From CAZOEL01 sp964578835 (GTDB taxonomy: Bacteria; Desulfobacterota; Syntrophobacteria; Syntrophobacterales; Syntrophobacteraceae), in NCBI GenBank assembly GCA_964578835.1, contig CAZOEL010000004.1, positions 1-64,000 on the forward strand: 64,000 bases of DNA, read 5' to 3'. Positions 33,492 through 43,074 of the stretch are shown here, in pieces. The notes beneath the pieces were generated by a model. That model ran no database searches, was not told the origin of the DNA, and saw nothing but the letters and a program-made list of their open reading frames with translations. Each line of letters starts with the position of its first letter. The stretch's first letter is position 1. Position numbers and translations under genes: made by a program.

Positions 33492-36400
33492 ATGGTGGAT
33501 AAACGCAGCTTGAACGCCACATTCTTGTTGTGCCAGGTGCTCCTGAGTGTGCTTTCCATAACGGTTGTAGGCGCGCTTTGGATCTACTCCCAGTACTCCG
33601 ATTTTCAACTGGAGGCCCTGGCGGCGAAAGAATCCTACCTTGCCTCTCAGCGCTCGTTGATCAAAAGCGAAGTGGAGAAGGCCACCGACTATATCCGCTA
33701 CCAAAAAGCGCAAACACTGGACCGACTGAAGACTTCCATCCGAAACCGCGTCTATGAGGCCCATGTCATCTCCCAGAACATCTATGAACAGAACCGGGGA
33801 ACCAAGACTTCCTATGAAATCCAGAAGATGATCAAGGATGCCCTCCGTCCCATCCGGTTCAACAACGGACGGGGCTACTACTTTGCAACCAACATGAACG
33901 GAATAGAAGAGCTTTTTGCCGATCGCCCCGAGATGGAAGGCAAGGACATGCTGCCCGTCCGGGGCGGGCGTGGAGAGTTTGTCGTGCGGGATATGATAGC
34001 AATTGTGAAAGAGTCCGTTGAAGGCTTCTATGAATATAGCTGGAGCAAGCCCGGTAAGGAGGGGAATCAACACCGAAAGATTGCATTTGTTAAGTTATTT
34101 GAACCTTACAACTGGCTCATCGGAACCGGTGAATATTTCGAAGATGTTGAAGAGGATATTCAACGGGAAACCATTGCCTTCCTCGAACAGATCGCGTTTG
34201 GCGAGGAGGGCTATATCTTTGCTTCAAAATGGGATGGAAGGGCGCTCATCGGTCCGGCAAAAGGGAAGAACGTGCTGGATTTGACCGACACGAACGGGGT
34301 GCAGATCGTTCGTGAATTCATAAAGCTTTCTCAACGCGGCGGAGGGTTTCTCGAATACGTAATGCCACCTATTGGATCGGTGAGGTCGGCGCCCAAGATC
34401 AGCTATGTATCCGGAATCGAGGACTGGCAGTGGTATGTCGGGGCCGGAGTTTTTGTCGATGCAATTGAAAAGGTTGCCGCGGAGAAGAAGGCTCAATTGG
34501 ACCAGAGGATCAGGGGCAGCGTTATAAAGATTGCCGGTGTTCTTTTTGGAGCAATCCTCTGTGCGTGCGTTGTCGCGCTTTACACGTCCCGAAAGACCGG
34601 AGCTGTTTTCGGGAGCTTCATCTCTTTCTTTAGACGATCCGCCCGCGAACTGGAGACGATAGATCCTGCCGGAATCAGGTTTTCCGAATTCGAGACCTTG
34701 GCTGATTCGGCAAATCAGATGGTCATGGAGCGAAGGCTGATAGAAGATGCCCACAAGCTCAATGAGCAAAGGCTCGAAGCAGTCCTGCAGTTAAGCCTCA
34801 TGGAGGGGGCGACAGTGGAGGAGATTGCAGGCCACACCATGGAAGAGGCCATACGTCTAACCCGGAGCACCGTCGGCTACATCGCCTTCATGAATGAGGA
34901 TGAGACAATACTTACAATGCATGCCTGGTCCAAATCGACAATGCAGAAATGTCGCATTGCAGAAAGACAGATCGACTACCCTGTTGAGGCTACCGGACTT
35001 TGGGGAGAAGCGGTTCGCCAGAGACGTCCGGTCATTACAAACGACTATGCTGCGCCGAACCCTTGGAAGCGCGGGACTCCTGAAGGACATGTGGAGATAA
35101 GGCGCCACATGAATATCCCAATCTTGCAGGATGATCGCATCGTGATCGTTGCAGGAGTCGGAAATAAGCCAACCGATTATGACGATGGCGACATTCGCCA
35201 AATAAATCTTCTTATGAGGGAGATGTGGTCCATTGTCGAGCGGCGTCGGGCGGAGATGTCGATTGCACAGAGTGAAGAGCTTTTCCGCACCGTCTCGGAA
35301 TTATCCCACAATGCCATCTGCATTGTTGACGAAACTGGAAAAATTCTCTGGGCAAACAGGAGGACACTAGAGATTAGTGGCTATACGCAGGAGCAGATAC
35401 GGAGCGCTGAATCGTTCCTTGAGCTTCTGGCTCCTGATTGCATCCCATTCGTTACGAGCAACTTCATGGATTTTGTAGTCGGCAAAGAGTACATGCACCA
35501 CTATCATTTCCACATCATCCGAGCCGACGGGGAAAGAAGACTTATCGAAAAGTTCATGACCGGCTTCATCAACAGACAGGGAAGAAAGAACCTCATAATA
35601 AGCATGCTCGATGTCACCGAGCGCCAACAGGCCGAAGAGGCTCTCAGGGCAAGCGAGGAGAAGTTTTCCCTGGCCTTCCGGACCTCTCCCTATGCCATCA
35701 TCATCACCCGTGCAAATGATGGGCGATTCATCGAAGCAAACGATGCCTTCTTTTCAATATCCGGTTTCACACGGGAAGAGGTGCTCGGCAGATCATCGAC
35801 TGAACTGGGCCTTTGGGTTGATGACGCTGAGCGCAAAAGAGTCGTTGAAGACCTGCTCAACAGCAGAAAGGTGCTTCGGGAGGAGCATCGGTTCAGAAAG
35901 AAGAATGGTGAAATCCTTATTGGTATGTTCTCGGCGGAAGTGATTCCGATGAATGGGGAGCGGTGCATTCTCTCGAGCATAAACGATATCACCGATCTCA
36001 AGCGGGCTGAAACGGAGCGTGAGAAGTTGCAGGCCCAGTTGAGCCAGGCCCAGAAGATGGAATCGATTGGACGGCTGGCGGGTGGTGTGGCCCATGATTT
36101 CAACAATATGTTGAGCGTGATTCTCGGTCACACGGAGATGGTCATGGAACAGGTGGATACGAGGCAGCCACTCTTTGCCGATCTGCTGGAAATCGAAAAA
36201 GCAGCCCGCCGTTCAGCAGATCTTACCCGGCAACTGCTCGCCTTTGCCCGCCGGCAGACCATTGCGCCTACTCTGCTGAATCTGAACGATACTGTAGGGG
36301 GCATGCTCAAGCTGTTGGGCCGTCTCATCGGAGAGGATATCGATCTTGCTTGGCTCCCGGGTGAAGACCTGTGGGCGGTGAAGATGGACCCATCCCAGGT

Positions 36401-37181
36401 CGACCAGATGCTGGCAAATCTTTGTGTCAATGCGCGAGACGCCATTGTCGGTGTGGGCAAGGTCACCATCGAATTGGGAAATATAGCTTTCGATGAGACT
36501 CACTGCACGGATCATCCCGGCTTCGTTCCCGGTGAGTATGTGATGCTGGCTGTTAGCGACAACGGCTGCGGCATGGACAAGGAAACACAGCATCGAATCT
36601 TCGAGCCCTTTTTCACCACCAAAGTTTTGGGCAAAGGAACCGGTTTGGGACTTGCCACAGTCTATGGAATCGTGAAGCAAAACGAGGGGTTCATCAACGT
36701 ATACAGTGAGCCTGGTCGGGGGACTACCTTCCGGATCTACCTGCCTCGACATCTTAGAACGGATGAAAATGTATCCAAAGAGATCCTGGCGGTCCTGGAT
36801 ACGCTAGGCCAAGAAACGATCCTTCTCGTAGAGGACGAGGAATCAATCCTCACCATGACCACAAGAATGCTCGAGCGTATGGGCTATGTGGTGCTTGCGG
36901 CTTCCAGCCCTAAAGAGGCTCTCCGCCTGGCAGACATTTACGATGGCGAGATCCACCTCCTCATGACCGATGTGGTCATGCCCGAGATGAATGGACGGGA
37001 ACTGACGAAAAACCTTCTGTCATTCTACCCTAATCTCAGAATCCTTTTTATGTCCGGCTACACGGCCAATGTGATAGCACATCACGGGGTGTTGGACGAA
37101 GATGTCAGTTTCATTCAGAAGCCGTTTTCGTCAAAGGATCTGGCTATCAGACTCAGAGCAGCGCTTGGACCGAGAAAGTGA
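33492..37181 (+). CDS. Hybrid histidine kinase with double Cache, GAF and PAS sensors
   Basis: The 1229-residue membrane sensor has TM1 (about 8-30), two extracytoplasmic Cache modules (about 45-195 with NGRGYYFATNMNG; 195-340 with EEGYIFASKWDG), TM2 (about 343-365), a GAF domain (about 440-590), two PAS domains (about 600-715, 720-835), HisKA with His868 in GGVAHDFNNML, a HATPase ending in GKGTGLGLATVYG, and a C-terminal receiver (LLMTDVVMPEMNG). ATG 33492 follows GGGGAGGTGACCG. The Cache domains suggest sensing of small organic acids or amines outside the cell. A receiver remnant lies upstream and a clipped receiver overlaps its stop, so the locus shows past rearrangement. There is no DNA-binding output nearby. 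Confidence 0.87.
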   Translation: MVDKRSLNATFLLCQVLLSVLSITVVGALWIYSQYSDFQLEALAAKESYLASQRSLIKSEVEKATDYIRYQKAQTLDRLKTSIRNRVYEAHVISQNIYEQNRGTKTSYEIQKMIKDALRPIRFNNGRGYYFATNMNGIEELFADRPEMEGKDMLPVRGGRGEFVVRDMIAIVKESVEGFYEYSWSKPGKEGNQHRKIAFVKLFEPYNWLIGTGEYFEDVEEDIQRETIAFLEQIAFGEEGYIFASKWDGRALIGPAKGKNVLDLTDTNGVQIVREFIKLSQRGGGFLEYVMPPIGSVRSAPKISYVSGIEDWQWYVGAGVFVDAIEKVAAEKKAQLDQRIRGSVIKIAGVLFGAILCACVVALYTSRKTGAVFGSFISFFRRSARELETIDPAGIRFSEFETLADSANQMVMERRLIEDAHKLNEQRLEAVLQLSLMEGATVEEIAGHTMEEAIRLTRSTVGYIAFMNEDETILTMHAWSKSTMQKCRIAERQIDYPVEATGLWGEAVRQRRPVITNDYAAPNPWKRGTPEGHVEIRRHMNIPILQDDRIVIVAGVGNKPTDYDDGDIRQINLLMREMWSIVERRRAEMSIAQSEELFRTVSELSHNAICIVDETGKILWANRRTLEISGYTQEQIRSAESFLELLAPDCIPFVTSNFMDFVVGKEYMHHYHFHIIRADGERRLIEKFMTGFINRQGRKNLIISMLDVTERQQAEEALRASEEKFSLAFRTSPYAIIITRANDGRFIEANDAFFSISGFTREEVLGRSSTELGLWVDDAERKRVVEDLLNSRKVLREEHRFRKKNGEILIGMFSAEVIPMNGERCILSSINDITDLKRAETEREKLQAQLSQAQKMESIGRLAGGVAHDFNNMLSVILGHTEMVMEQVDTRQPLFADLLEIEKAARRSADLTRQLLAFARRQTIAPTLLNLNDTVGGMLKLLGRLIGEDIDLAWLPGEDLWAVKMDPSQVDQMLANLCVNARDAIVGVGKVTIELGNIAFDETHCTDHPGFVPGEYVMLAVSDNGCGMDKETQHRIFEPFFTTKVLGKGTGLGLATVYGIVKQNEGFINVYSEPGRGTTFRIYLPRHLRTDENVSKEILAVLDTLGQETILLVEDEESILTMTTRMLERMGYVVLAASSPKEALRLADIYDGEIHLLMTDVVMPEMNGRELTKNLLSFYPNLRILFMSGYTANVIAHHGVLDEDVSFIQKPFSSKDLAIRLRAALGPRK

Positions 37182-37504
37182 GGGAGAGGCAGATGCACGG
37201 ACTTCACATTGTGACAACCCAAAGCAATGCTCTGGATGCTCTTGAAGCATTCCGAACGAGCCCAGATCGATACGATCTAATCGTTACCGACTATACGATG
37301 CCACAGATGACAGGGAGTGAGCTTGCCGGTGAGATCCTGAAGATTCGCCCAAATATGCCAATCATCCTTTGCACTGGCTATAGTGAGAGAGTTACGGAAA
37401 CGACTGCCAAAGAGCTTGGAATTGCTGGATTCGCCATGAAGCCCCTGGACAGAAGGCAATTGGCCGAACTGGTGAGAAATACCCTTGATGGAAACAAGCG
37501 TTGA
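37178..37504 (+). CDS. N-terminally clipped receiver-domain protein
   Basis: The 108-residue frame matches a receiver domain from the second helix on: ALDALEAFRTSPDRYDLIVTD with the phospho-Asp region, MPQMTGSELAG, MPIILCTGYSE and AMKPLDRRQLAELV. It lacks the first beta strand and the acidic Asp/Glu pair needed for Mg2+ binding, so phosphorylation is doubtful. The ATG overlaps the hybrid kinase TGA (ATGA), which favours translational coupling. It may be a fragment of a second C-terminal receiver lost by deletion, or a small partner protein. Whether it is functional is uncertain; it could be called a pseudogene. Confidence 0.55.
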   Translation: MRERQMHGLHIVTTQSNALDALEAFRTSPDRYDLIVTDYTMPQMTGSELAGEILKIRPNMPIILCTGYSERVTETTAKELGIAGFAMKPLDRRQLAELVRNTLDGNKR

Positions 37505-37559
37505 GATCATCTCGATTGACGCTCAAAAACCGCTTGGTCGCTCGTTGGATAACCTTAGA

Positions 37560-38411
37560 TCATTCATGCGGCGAACCCGCAAACATGCGCAGATGCTCGA
37601 GCGCTCTGCGTGCGGCCTCCTCAGGCATATGGGGGTAGGTATAGAGCTCGACGGATACAAAGTCCTTATAGCCGTGTCGCTCCAAAGTCTTGAAGAGATG
37701 ATCGAAGTCCATGTCTCCCAGGCCAGGGATGAGGTGGTAGTGCTTGCGCGCGCGTATATCCTCGATATGAATATGAAAGATATTCGGTGAGAGTCCGCCT
37801 ATCACGGCGCCGGGATCTTCGCCGAGCACGCAGCTATGCCCGAGGTCGAGATTGGCGCCAAGCAAGGGTGAGCCGACACGGTCCATGAGAGCTCTGAGCT
37901 CTTCGTAGCGCTCGATGAGAAGGCCGGGCTCATATTCAATCCCTATCGAAACGCCCCTTCGGCCCGCATACGAAACAAGCTCATCCAAAGAGCTCTCGAG
38001 AAGCGTCATGGACTCTTCCGGGGATACTCCGGACACCATGCGTCCCGAGGTGACGCTCACATTGCGGGAGCCCAGAGCTTGCGCCATATCGATGCATCTT
38101 TTCGTGTAATCGATCCGCCACTTCCTCTTGTCTACATCCGGACTCGCCAGGGAGGGCTCAAAAAGAGGCTCCCAGAATTCCCGGCCGTAGTAACCGACCG
38201 CCGTATTGGCGTTGATATTGGCGACGCGAAGTCCAGTCCTGTCTAGAATCTCCCCGAGCTTTTCAATTTCTTTCGACGATACGGAAGGGGCATAGAGGTG
38301 CGGCAAATCCGCCAGGAGCTCAACTCCTTCGTAACCTGCGGCGGCAATCTTTTCCACCGCCTCAAACACAGAATATCTCACAAACGCATTGGTGCTGAAT
38401 GAAAGCTTCAT
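37560..38411 (-). CDS. Sugar phosphate isomerase/epimerase (AP-endonuclease-2 TIM barrel)
   Basis: The 283-residue protein has the xylose-isomerase-like TIM barrel: MKLSFSTNAFVRYSVFEAVE at the start, GYEGVELLADLPHL, a Glu in VSIGIEYEPGLL, LGANLDLGHS, FHIHIEDIRARKHYHLIPG and a final KDFVSVELYTYP. These carry the His/Glu/Asp metal ligands of the family. It probably isomerises or epimerises a sugar or cyclitol. It lies 21 nt downstream of an inositol-phosphate-synthase gene on the same strand, so the substrate may be an inositol derivative. No full inositol catabolic set is present. The exact reaction is unknown. Confidence 0.8.
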   Translation of the reverse strand: MKLSFSTNAFVRYSVFEAVEKIAAAGYEGVELLADLPHLYAPSVSSKEIEKLGEILDRTGLRVANINANTAVGYYGREFWEPLFEPSLASPDVDKRKWRIDYTKRCIDMAQALGSRNVSVTSGRMVSGVSPEESMTLLESSLDELVSYAGRRGVSIGIEYEPGLLIERYEELRALMDRVGSPLLGANLDLGHSCVLGEDPGAVIGGLSPNIFHIHIEDIRARKHYHLIPGLGDMDFDHLFKTLERHGYKDFVSVELYTYPHMPEEAARRALEHLRMFAGSPHE

Positions 38412-38432
38412 TGAAATTCCGTCCCTTGCCCG

Positions 38433-39638
38433 TCAACCTCTGGAGGCTTTCCCCGCGTAGCCCAACAGCATTTGAAACTGCTCGTGCAGTCGGTGCTCAT
38501 CAACGCCTAGGGGAGCTTTAAAATAGGAAGCAAGGTGTGGCATGAGGCCGTACTCTCCTCGTCTTTTGGCCAAATCGGCAAACCTTGCCAGATCGAGAAC
38601 AAGAGGAGCTGCAAGAATGGAATCATACCCCTGCCACACGAACTGAAGGGACATCTTGACTCCGAGAAAGCCCTTGAAATGAATGAAGTCCCAGGCGGTT
38701 TTCTGATCGTCTAAAGAAGGAACATAATCTATGTGAACGCGAGAATGAGGCTGGTATCCGAGAATTTCCGACAATACCCGATCCTTGGTCTTTATCTTGG
38801 ATTCCTTGTTGCCCGGGTTATCCAGCACGCGGCCGTCCATGTTCCCCAGAATGTTGAAGCCCTCCCAGCTCAAGACTTCCAGGTTTCTGTAGAGAAACAA
38901 AGGCGCAAGAACGGATTTCACCAGAGTCTCGCCGGTCTTGCCGTCGTTTCCCATTACGGGAACGCGCATTTTCCGGGCTAACTCCAGGATCGCAGGAGTC
39001 AGCGCCCCATTGGACGGAGTGAAGTTGACATACGGGCAGCCTTCGAGGATCGATGCATATGCGTAAATGCTGCTCGCTCTTACCGATTCCACATCATTTT
39101 CATCCAAAGCTTTCTCGAATGCCGGGAGATTCTTGTTACAGCTGCGCAGAGCAAGCGGGGGCTCCGTAGAGGCAAGATTGACCACGACGACCTCATCCAG
39201 CGCTTTCTCCAGCTTGAAGCGCTGCAGACAACTGCGGACCGCGCTCACCTCCTCCCGCAGAGATATCCCTCGGCACTCTAAGGAATCCGCCATACTTTCT
39301 ATTGCATCCCCACAATTTCTTACCGTGCCGATATCGATGCGCCCTTCTATTTCCCGGAGATCCGTTTCAACATCTTCCAAAACCTTTCGATCCCAGACGC
39401 CCGTTTCTCTCGCCATTTGACGGCCGGTTTCATACAGGCTTCCCCTGCGCACATCGCATCCGGCAAATTCCATCGAGCTGACTGGAGCAAAATCCAGGGA
39501 TTTGAAGGCATCGGTCTCCGTGATCATCCCTATGGCGTCCGCAAGCCCCTTCTTCATCAGTATGGCCCCTATCACGACCGTGGTTGAAATCGAGCCCAGG
39601 GCCCCGATAAGCCATACTCCGATCTTCCTTTCACCCAT
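38433..39638 (-). CDS. Inositol-3-phosphate synthase family protein
   Basis: The 401-residue protein is a myo-inositol-1-phosphate synthase homologue, which converts glucose 6-phosphate to inositol 3-phosphate using NAD+. It shows the N-terminal Rossmann start IGVWLIGALGSISTTV, NLASTEPP, YVNFTPSNGA, PVMGNDGKTGETLVKSVLAP, GFNILGNMDGRVL and KGFLGVKMSLQFVWQG-type segments. The start at 39638 (MGERKIG) has GAGG at 7 nt; a TTG two codons earlier is less likely. It is followed by a sugar isomerase gene. In bacteria the product goes to inositol lipids or compatible solutes; which applies here is not shown. Confidence 0.85.
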   Translation of the reverse strand: MGERKIGVWLIGALGSISTTVVIGAILMKKGLADAIGMITETDAFKSLDFAPVSSMEFAGCDVRRGSLYETGRQMARETGVWDRKVLEDVETDLREIEGRIDIGTVRNCGDAIESMADSLECRGISLREEVSAVRSCLQRFKLEKALDEVVVVNLASTEPPLALRSCNKNLPAFEKALDENDVESVRASSIYAYASILEGCPYVNFTPSNGALTPAILELARKMRVPVMGNDGKTGETLVKSVLAPLFLYRNLEVLSWEGFNILGNMDGRVLDNPGNKESKIKTKDRVLSEILGYQPHSRVHIDYVPSLDDQKTAWDFIHFKGFLGVKMSLQFVWQGYDSILAAPLVLDLARFADLAKRRGEYGLMPHLASYFKAPLGVDEHRLHEQFQMLLGYAGKASRG

Positions 39639-39710
39639 AATCAATCCTCACATCCTTCGGCGCAAAAACAACGCTCACACATTCGGCAACGGAAAGACCC
39701 TCTTCCCGCT

Positions 39711-41111
39711 CTATCCTTGAGACCCTTCCTCCTCGTCATACTTTTTCAGCTTCAACTTCAGAGTGCGTCTGGTAATGCCCAGGCGCCGCGACGCTTCGCT
39801 CTTATTGCCGCCCGCGTCATGGAGCGCTTGTAAGATAAGACGCTTCTCGGCTTCCGCCAGAGTGCCCTCTCCTTCCTGCAGACCAGGCGCGGACTGAAGC
39901 GCGCCCGAATCACCCTCTCTTCCACGGGCCATTTTCTGGATCGAGATAGGAAGCTCCCTCTCAGAAATATACTCCCCCTGAAGCAGGATGACGGCTCTTT
40001 CCATGACGTTTTCGAGCTCCCGCACATTTCCCGGCCACGGATGCCTGAGCAACAGATCCATGGCCCCGGGCGTGACGCCCTTGACGCTTTTGTGATTCTT
40101 TTCCGCAAAAAGCTTCCAGAAATGCTGCGCCAGAATCGGAATGTCTTCTATGCGCTCCCTCAGTGGAGGGACTTCCACGGCGATTACATTCAAACGGTAA
40201 AAAAGATCTTCCCTGAAGAGGCCTTCAGCCACCATCTTTTCCAGGTTTCGATTGGTCGCCGCAATGATCCTCACATCCACGGGAATATACGCGTCGCTGC
40301 CCACCCGCTGGATATCTCCCTCCTGCAAAACGCGCAAGAGCTTCGCCTGAACGGAGACCGGCAGCTCGCCCACCTCATCAAGGAAAAGGGCGCCCCCATC
40401 GGCCAGGGAGAATCTTCCGCGCCGCTGCCTGTCCGCCCCGGTAAAAGCCCCTTTTTCATGGCCGAACAATTCCGACTCGATCAAAGCCTCGGGAATGGCG
40501 GCGCAGTTTACCTCAACCAGCGGTTTGTCGCTCCGGGAGCTGTTTTCGTGAATGGCCCTGGCGACGAGCCCTTTCCCACACCCGCTCTCCCCGGTTATGA
40601 GCACCGTCGCTTCGGAGGGAGCAACAAGACCGATCATTTCGATAACGCGCTGCATGGCAGGGCTGCCGCCAATTATTCCAGGCGCCTGGAGCCGCGACAA
40701 CTGGCTCTTCAGACCTTCGTTCTCCTGTTTGAGCCGCGTGTGCTCGAGAGCATGATCCATGGCGATCTTGAGCGCATCGAAATTGATCGGCTTTGTAATG
40801 TAATCGAAGACCCCGGACTTCAGAGCATCCACAGCCGTTTCAACGGAAGAATAGGCGGTCATGATGACAATCGGGATGGCCGGGTTGTAGCGGGTGATTT
40901 CTTTTGCGGCTTCGATCCCATCCAGGTTAGGCATTCGCATATCCATGAGGATGAGGTCTACGGGGGTCTCATGAATCGCATCAATGGCTTTCCTGCCGTC
41001 GGAAGCTTCCGCAACCCGATATCCCCATTCATCAAGCATGGTGACGAGCATCAGACGATGGGCCTGATCATCATCCACCACAAGGATCAGAGGTGAAGCG
41101 CGTCGGGCCAT
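39711..41111 (-). CDS. Sigma-54-dependent response regulator (NtrC family), orphan
   Basis: The 466-residue protein has a receiver (LILVVDDDQAHRLML; phospho-Asp in LILMDMRMPNLDG), an AAA+ domain with GESGCGKGLVARAIH, the sigma-54 loop EKGAFTGADRQ and GALFLDEVGELP, and a Fis-type DNA-binding end (NKSEASRRLGITRRTLKLKLKK). The start at 41111 follows AGGAGTGAGCAT. No histidine kinase gene lies next to it, so its partner is elsewhere, possibly the hybrid kinase at 33492. It belongs to the HydG/ZraR-like group. Targets are unknown; no sigma-54 promoter was seen in the immediate flanks. Confidence 0.9.
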   Translation of the reverse strand: MARRASPLILVVDDDQAHRLMLVTMLDEWGYRVAEASDGRKAIDAIHETPVDLILMDMRMPNLDGIEAAKEITRYNPAIPIVIMTAYSSVETAVDALKSGVFDYITKPINFDALKIAMDHALEHTRLKQENEGLKSQLSRLQAPGIIGGSPAMQRVIEMIGLVAPSEATVLITGESGCGKGLVARAIHENSSRSDKPLVEVNCAAIPEALIESELFGHEKGAFTGADRQRRGRFSLADGGALFLDEVGELPVSVQAKLLRVLQEGDIQRVGSDAYIPVDVRIIAATNRNLEKMVAEGLFREDLFYRLNVIAVEVPPLRERIEDIPILAQHFWKLFAEKNHKSVKGVTPGAMDLLLRHPWPGNVRELENVMERAVILLQGEYISERELPISIQKMARGREGDSGALQSAPGLQEGEGTLAEAEKRLILQALHDAGGNKSEASRRLGITRRTLKLKLKKYDEEEGSQG

Positions 41112-41183
41112 ATGCTCACTCCTATGAAGCTTGAAATCCGAGATGAAGCCCTTGATGATAAAATGCAGCCAATATCGGAAGGG

Positions 41184-41651
41184 CTATTCTCTTCCCCCAC
41201 GGTAGCTGGTTTTTTCGATGGACAGCGGCGTACAGCCGGGAGGAAGGCTCCCACTTTCCATGACCACGTCGATGGCGATCCCGCCACGGGCGTTCCAGAG
41301 CCCCACCACGCGGAGATACTCAGGCTCCATAGCTTCCTTCAGGCGTTTGTGAACGTAGACGGTGCAATCCTCGTGAAACGATCCGTGATTCCTGAAGCTT
41401 CCAAGAAACAGCTTGAAAGATTTGCTTTCCACCAAGGCTGCTTTCGGAACATAGTCCACGATCAGAACGGCAAAATCGGGCTGTCCGGTCAGAGGGCAAA
41501 CCGTCGTGAATTCCGGAGCTGTAAGGCGAACCACATAAGGCGATCCGGGATGAGGATTCGGAAAGGTTTCCAGCACCGCCTCCTCCGGCCGTGCGGGTAT
41601 GGAGGCTTTACCCCCCAGTTGAGTCAGTTCTGAATATGGATTTTCCGTCAT
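41184..41651 (-). CDS. queF: NADPH-dependent 7-cyano-7-deazaguanine reductase
   Basis: QueF reduces preQ0 to preQ1 in queuosine biosynthesis. The 155-residue protein is of the short, unimodular class. It has the nucleophilic Cys in TTVCPLTGQPDF and the substrate/NADPH segment ESKSFKLFLGSFRNHGSFHED. Start 41651 (MTENPYSEL) follows CTGGAGATTTA with ideal spacing; the longer frame runs into queC. It is the last gene of the queD-queE-queC-queF string, 28 nt after queC. Confidence 0.93.
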   Translation of the reverse strand: MTENPYSELTQLGGKASIPARPEEAVLETFPNPHPGSPYVVRLTAPEFTTVCPLTGQPDFAVLIVDYVPKAALVESKSFKLFLGSFRNHGSFHEDCTVYVHKRLKEAMEPEYLRVVGLWNARGGIAIDVVMESGSLPPGCTPLSIEKTSYRGGRE

Positions 41652-41679
41652 TAAATCTCCAGACATCAATCTTTCCAAA

Positions 41680-42384
41680 TTATCGGGTTGGCGCATATGA
41701 GGTCGGATCATCTGCGCCAGCCTCAGCAAAGCCTTTCTTGCGAAGCAGACAACTATCGCAATGACCGCACGCCCGTCCCAGATCATCCGGATCATAGCAG
41801 GAATGGGTGAGGCCGTAATCTACGCCAAGCTCCAATCCTCGCCGGATGATATCCGCTTTGGTAAGACGCAGAAGCGGCGTATGGATGCGGATGCGCAGCC
41901 TTCCCTCGACAGCCTCTTTTACGGCGAGGTTAGCCATTCTCTCGAAGGCCTCGATGAACTCGGGGCGGCAGTCCGGGTAGCCGGAATAATCGAGAGCGTT
42001 GACGCCGATGAAAATGTCTTGCGCCTGCAGCACTTCAGCCCATGCGAGAGCCAAGGAGAGAAAGATCGTATTCCTCGCCGGCACATAGGTCACTGGAATG
42101 CGGCTTTGCATTTCCTCAAAGGAAGCGTCCTTCGGGACTTCGATATCCGAAGTCAGAGCCGAGCCTCCGATCCGATCCAAGGGAAGCTCCAGGATGAGAT
42201 GCTCCACGACTTTCAAAGCCGAAGCCACTCGACGGGCAGCCTCCAATTCGACCCGGTGCCGCTGGTGATAATAAAAACTCAGCGCATAAGGCTCGTATCC
42301 TTCCGAGCGAGCTATGGCCAGGCAAGTGGTCGAATCGACGCCGCCGGAAAAAAGCACGACGGCTCTGGGAAATTGTTTTTTCAT
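41680..42384 (-). CDS. queC: 7-cyano-7-deazaguanine synthase
   Basis: QueC converts carboxy-deazaguanine to preQ0 with ATP and ammonia. The 234-residue protein has the PP-loop FSGGVDSTTC near the N-terminus, SFYYHQRHRVELEAA, YVPARNTIFLSLALAWAE, and the four-Cys zinc site CYDPDDLGRACGHCDSC near the C-terminus. ATG 42384 is chosen over an upstream TTG nine codons earlier. It lies 39 nt after queE and 28 nt before queF in one operon. Confidence 0.94.
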   Translation of the reverse strand: MKKQFPRAVVLFSGGVDSTTCLAIARSEGYEPYALSFYYHQRHRVELEAARRVASALKVVEHLILELPLDRIGGSALTSDIEVPKDASFEEMQSRIPVTYVPARNTIFLSLALAWAEVLQAQDIFIGVNALDYSGYPDCRPEFIEAFERMANLAVKEAVEGRLRIRIHTPLLRLTKADIIRRGLELGVDYGLTHSCYDPDDLGRACGHCDSCLLRKKGFAEAGADDPTSYAPTR

Positions 42385-42423
42385 ACTTTTTCCACTGCGG
42401 TTCAAATCCAACAGAAAGGCTGG

Positions 42424-43074
42424 TCACACGCCTCTTTGGTCCGGCTTCCATATGTATTTGTGAAGCTGCAAGCTCAGGTGAACGTCGAGACGGTCCTCGA
42501 GCATCCATTCCGCAAGCTCTCCAGGCTCGAGTCTGCCGAAGACGGGCGAGAAATGGATCACATTGCTTCTAGAAGAGCCCAGGCGAATCATCCGCACAAT
42601 ATTCTTTGCAAATTCGTAGTCTTCTCTCGTTCCAACGACGCACTTCACTTCATCCCGGGGCCTCAGGCGCTCGATGTTCCCGAGATCGTTGGAACCGGAT
42701 TCACCGCTGGACGGACATTTGAAATCGACGATAGTGATGCAGCGAGGGTCCACAAGGCTTATATCGAAGCTGCCGTTTGTCTCGAGCAGCACTTTTCGTT
42801 CGAGATCGAGGAGCCGTTTTATCAACTCCGGCGCCTCGGGCTGCAGGAGCGGCTCGCCTCCCGTGATTTCCACTAGAGGACAGCCAAAGGAGAGAGCCAG
42901 ATCGACAACATCGGCAAGCGCCATCTTTTTGCCGCCGGCGTAGGCATAGGTCGTATCGCAGTAGGAACAACGGAGATTGCATCCGGAGAGTCTCACAAAC
43001 ACGCACGGCCATCCGGCATAGCCGGCTTCGCCTTGAATGCTGTGGAAGATCTCGCTCACCAGAAGCGCCATCAT
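42424..43074 (-). CDS. queE: 7-carboxy-7-deazaguanine synthase (radical SAM)
   Basis: QueE rearranges 6-carboxytetrahydropterin to carboxy-deazaguanine. The 216-residue protein has the radical-SAM cluster motif Cx3Cx2C in SGCNLRCSYCDTTYAY, the QueE N-terminal SEIFHSIQGEAGYAG and the SAM-binding VEITGGEPLLQ. Its ATG overlaps the queD stop (ATGA). A second ATG follows immediately and could be the true start. Part of the queDECF operon. Confidence 0.93.
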   Translation of the reverse strand: MMALLVSEIFHSIQGEAGYAGWPCVFVRLSGCNLRCSYCDTTYAYAGGKKMALADVVDLALSFGCPLVEITGGEPLLQPEAPELIKRLLDLERKVLLETNGSFDISLVDPRCITIVDFKCPSSGESGSNDLGNIERLRPRDEVKCVVGTREDYEFAKNIVRMIRLGSSRSNVIHFSPVFGRLEPGELAEWMLEDRLDVHLSLQLHKYIWKPDQRGV

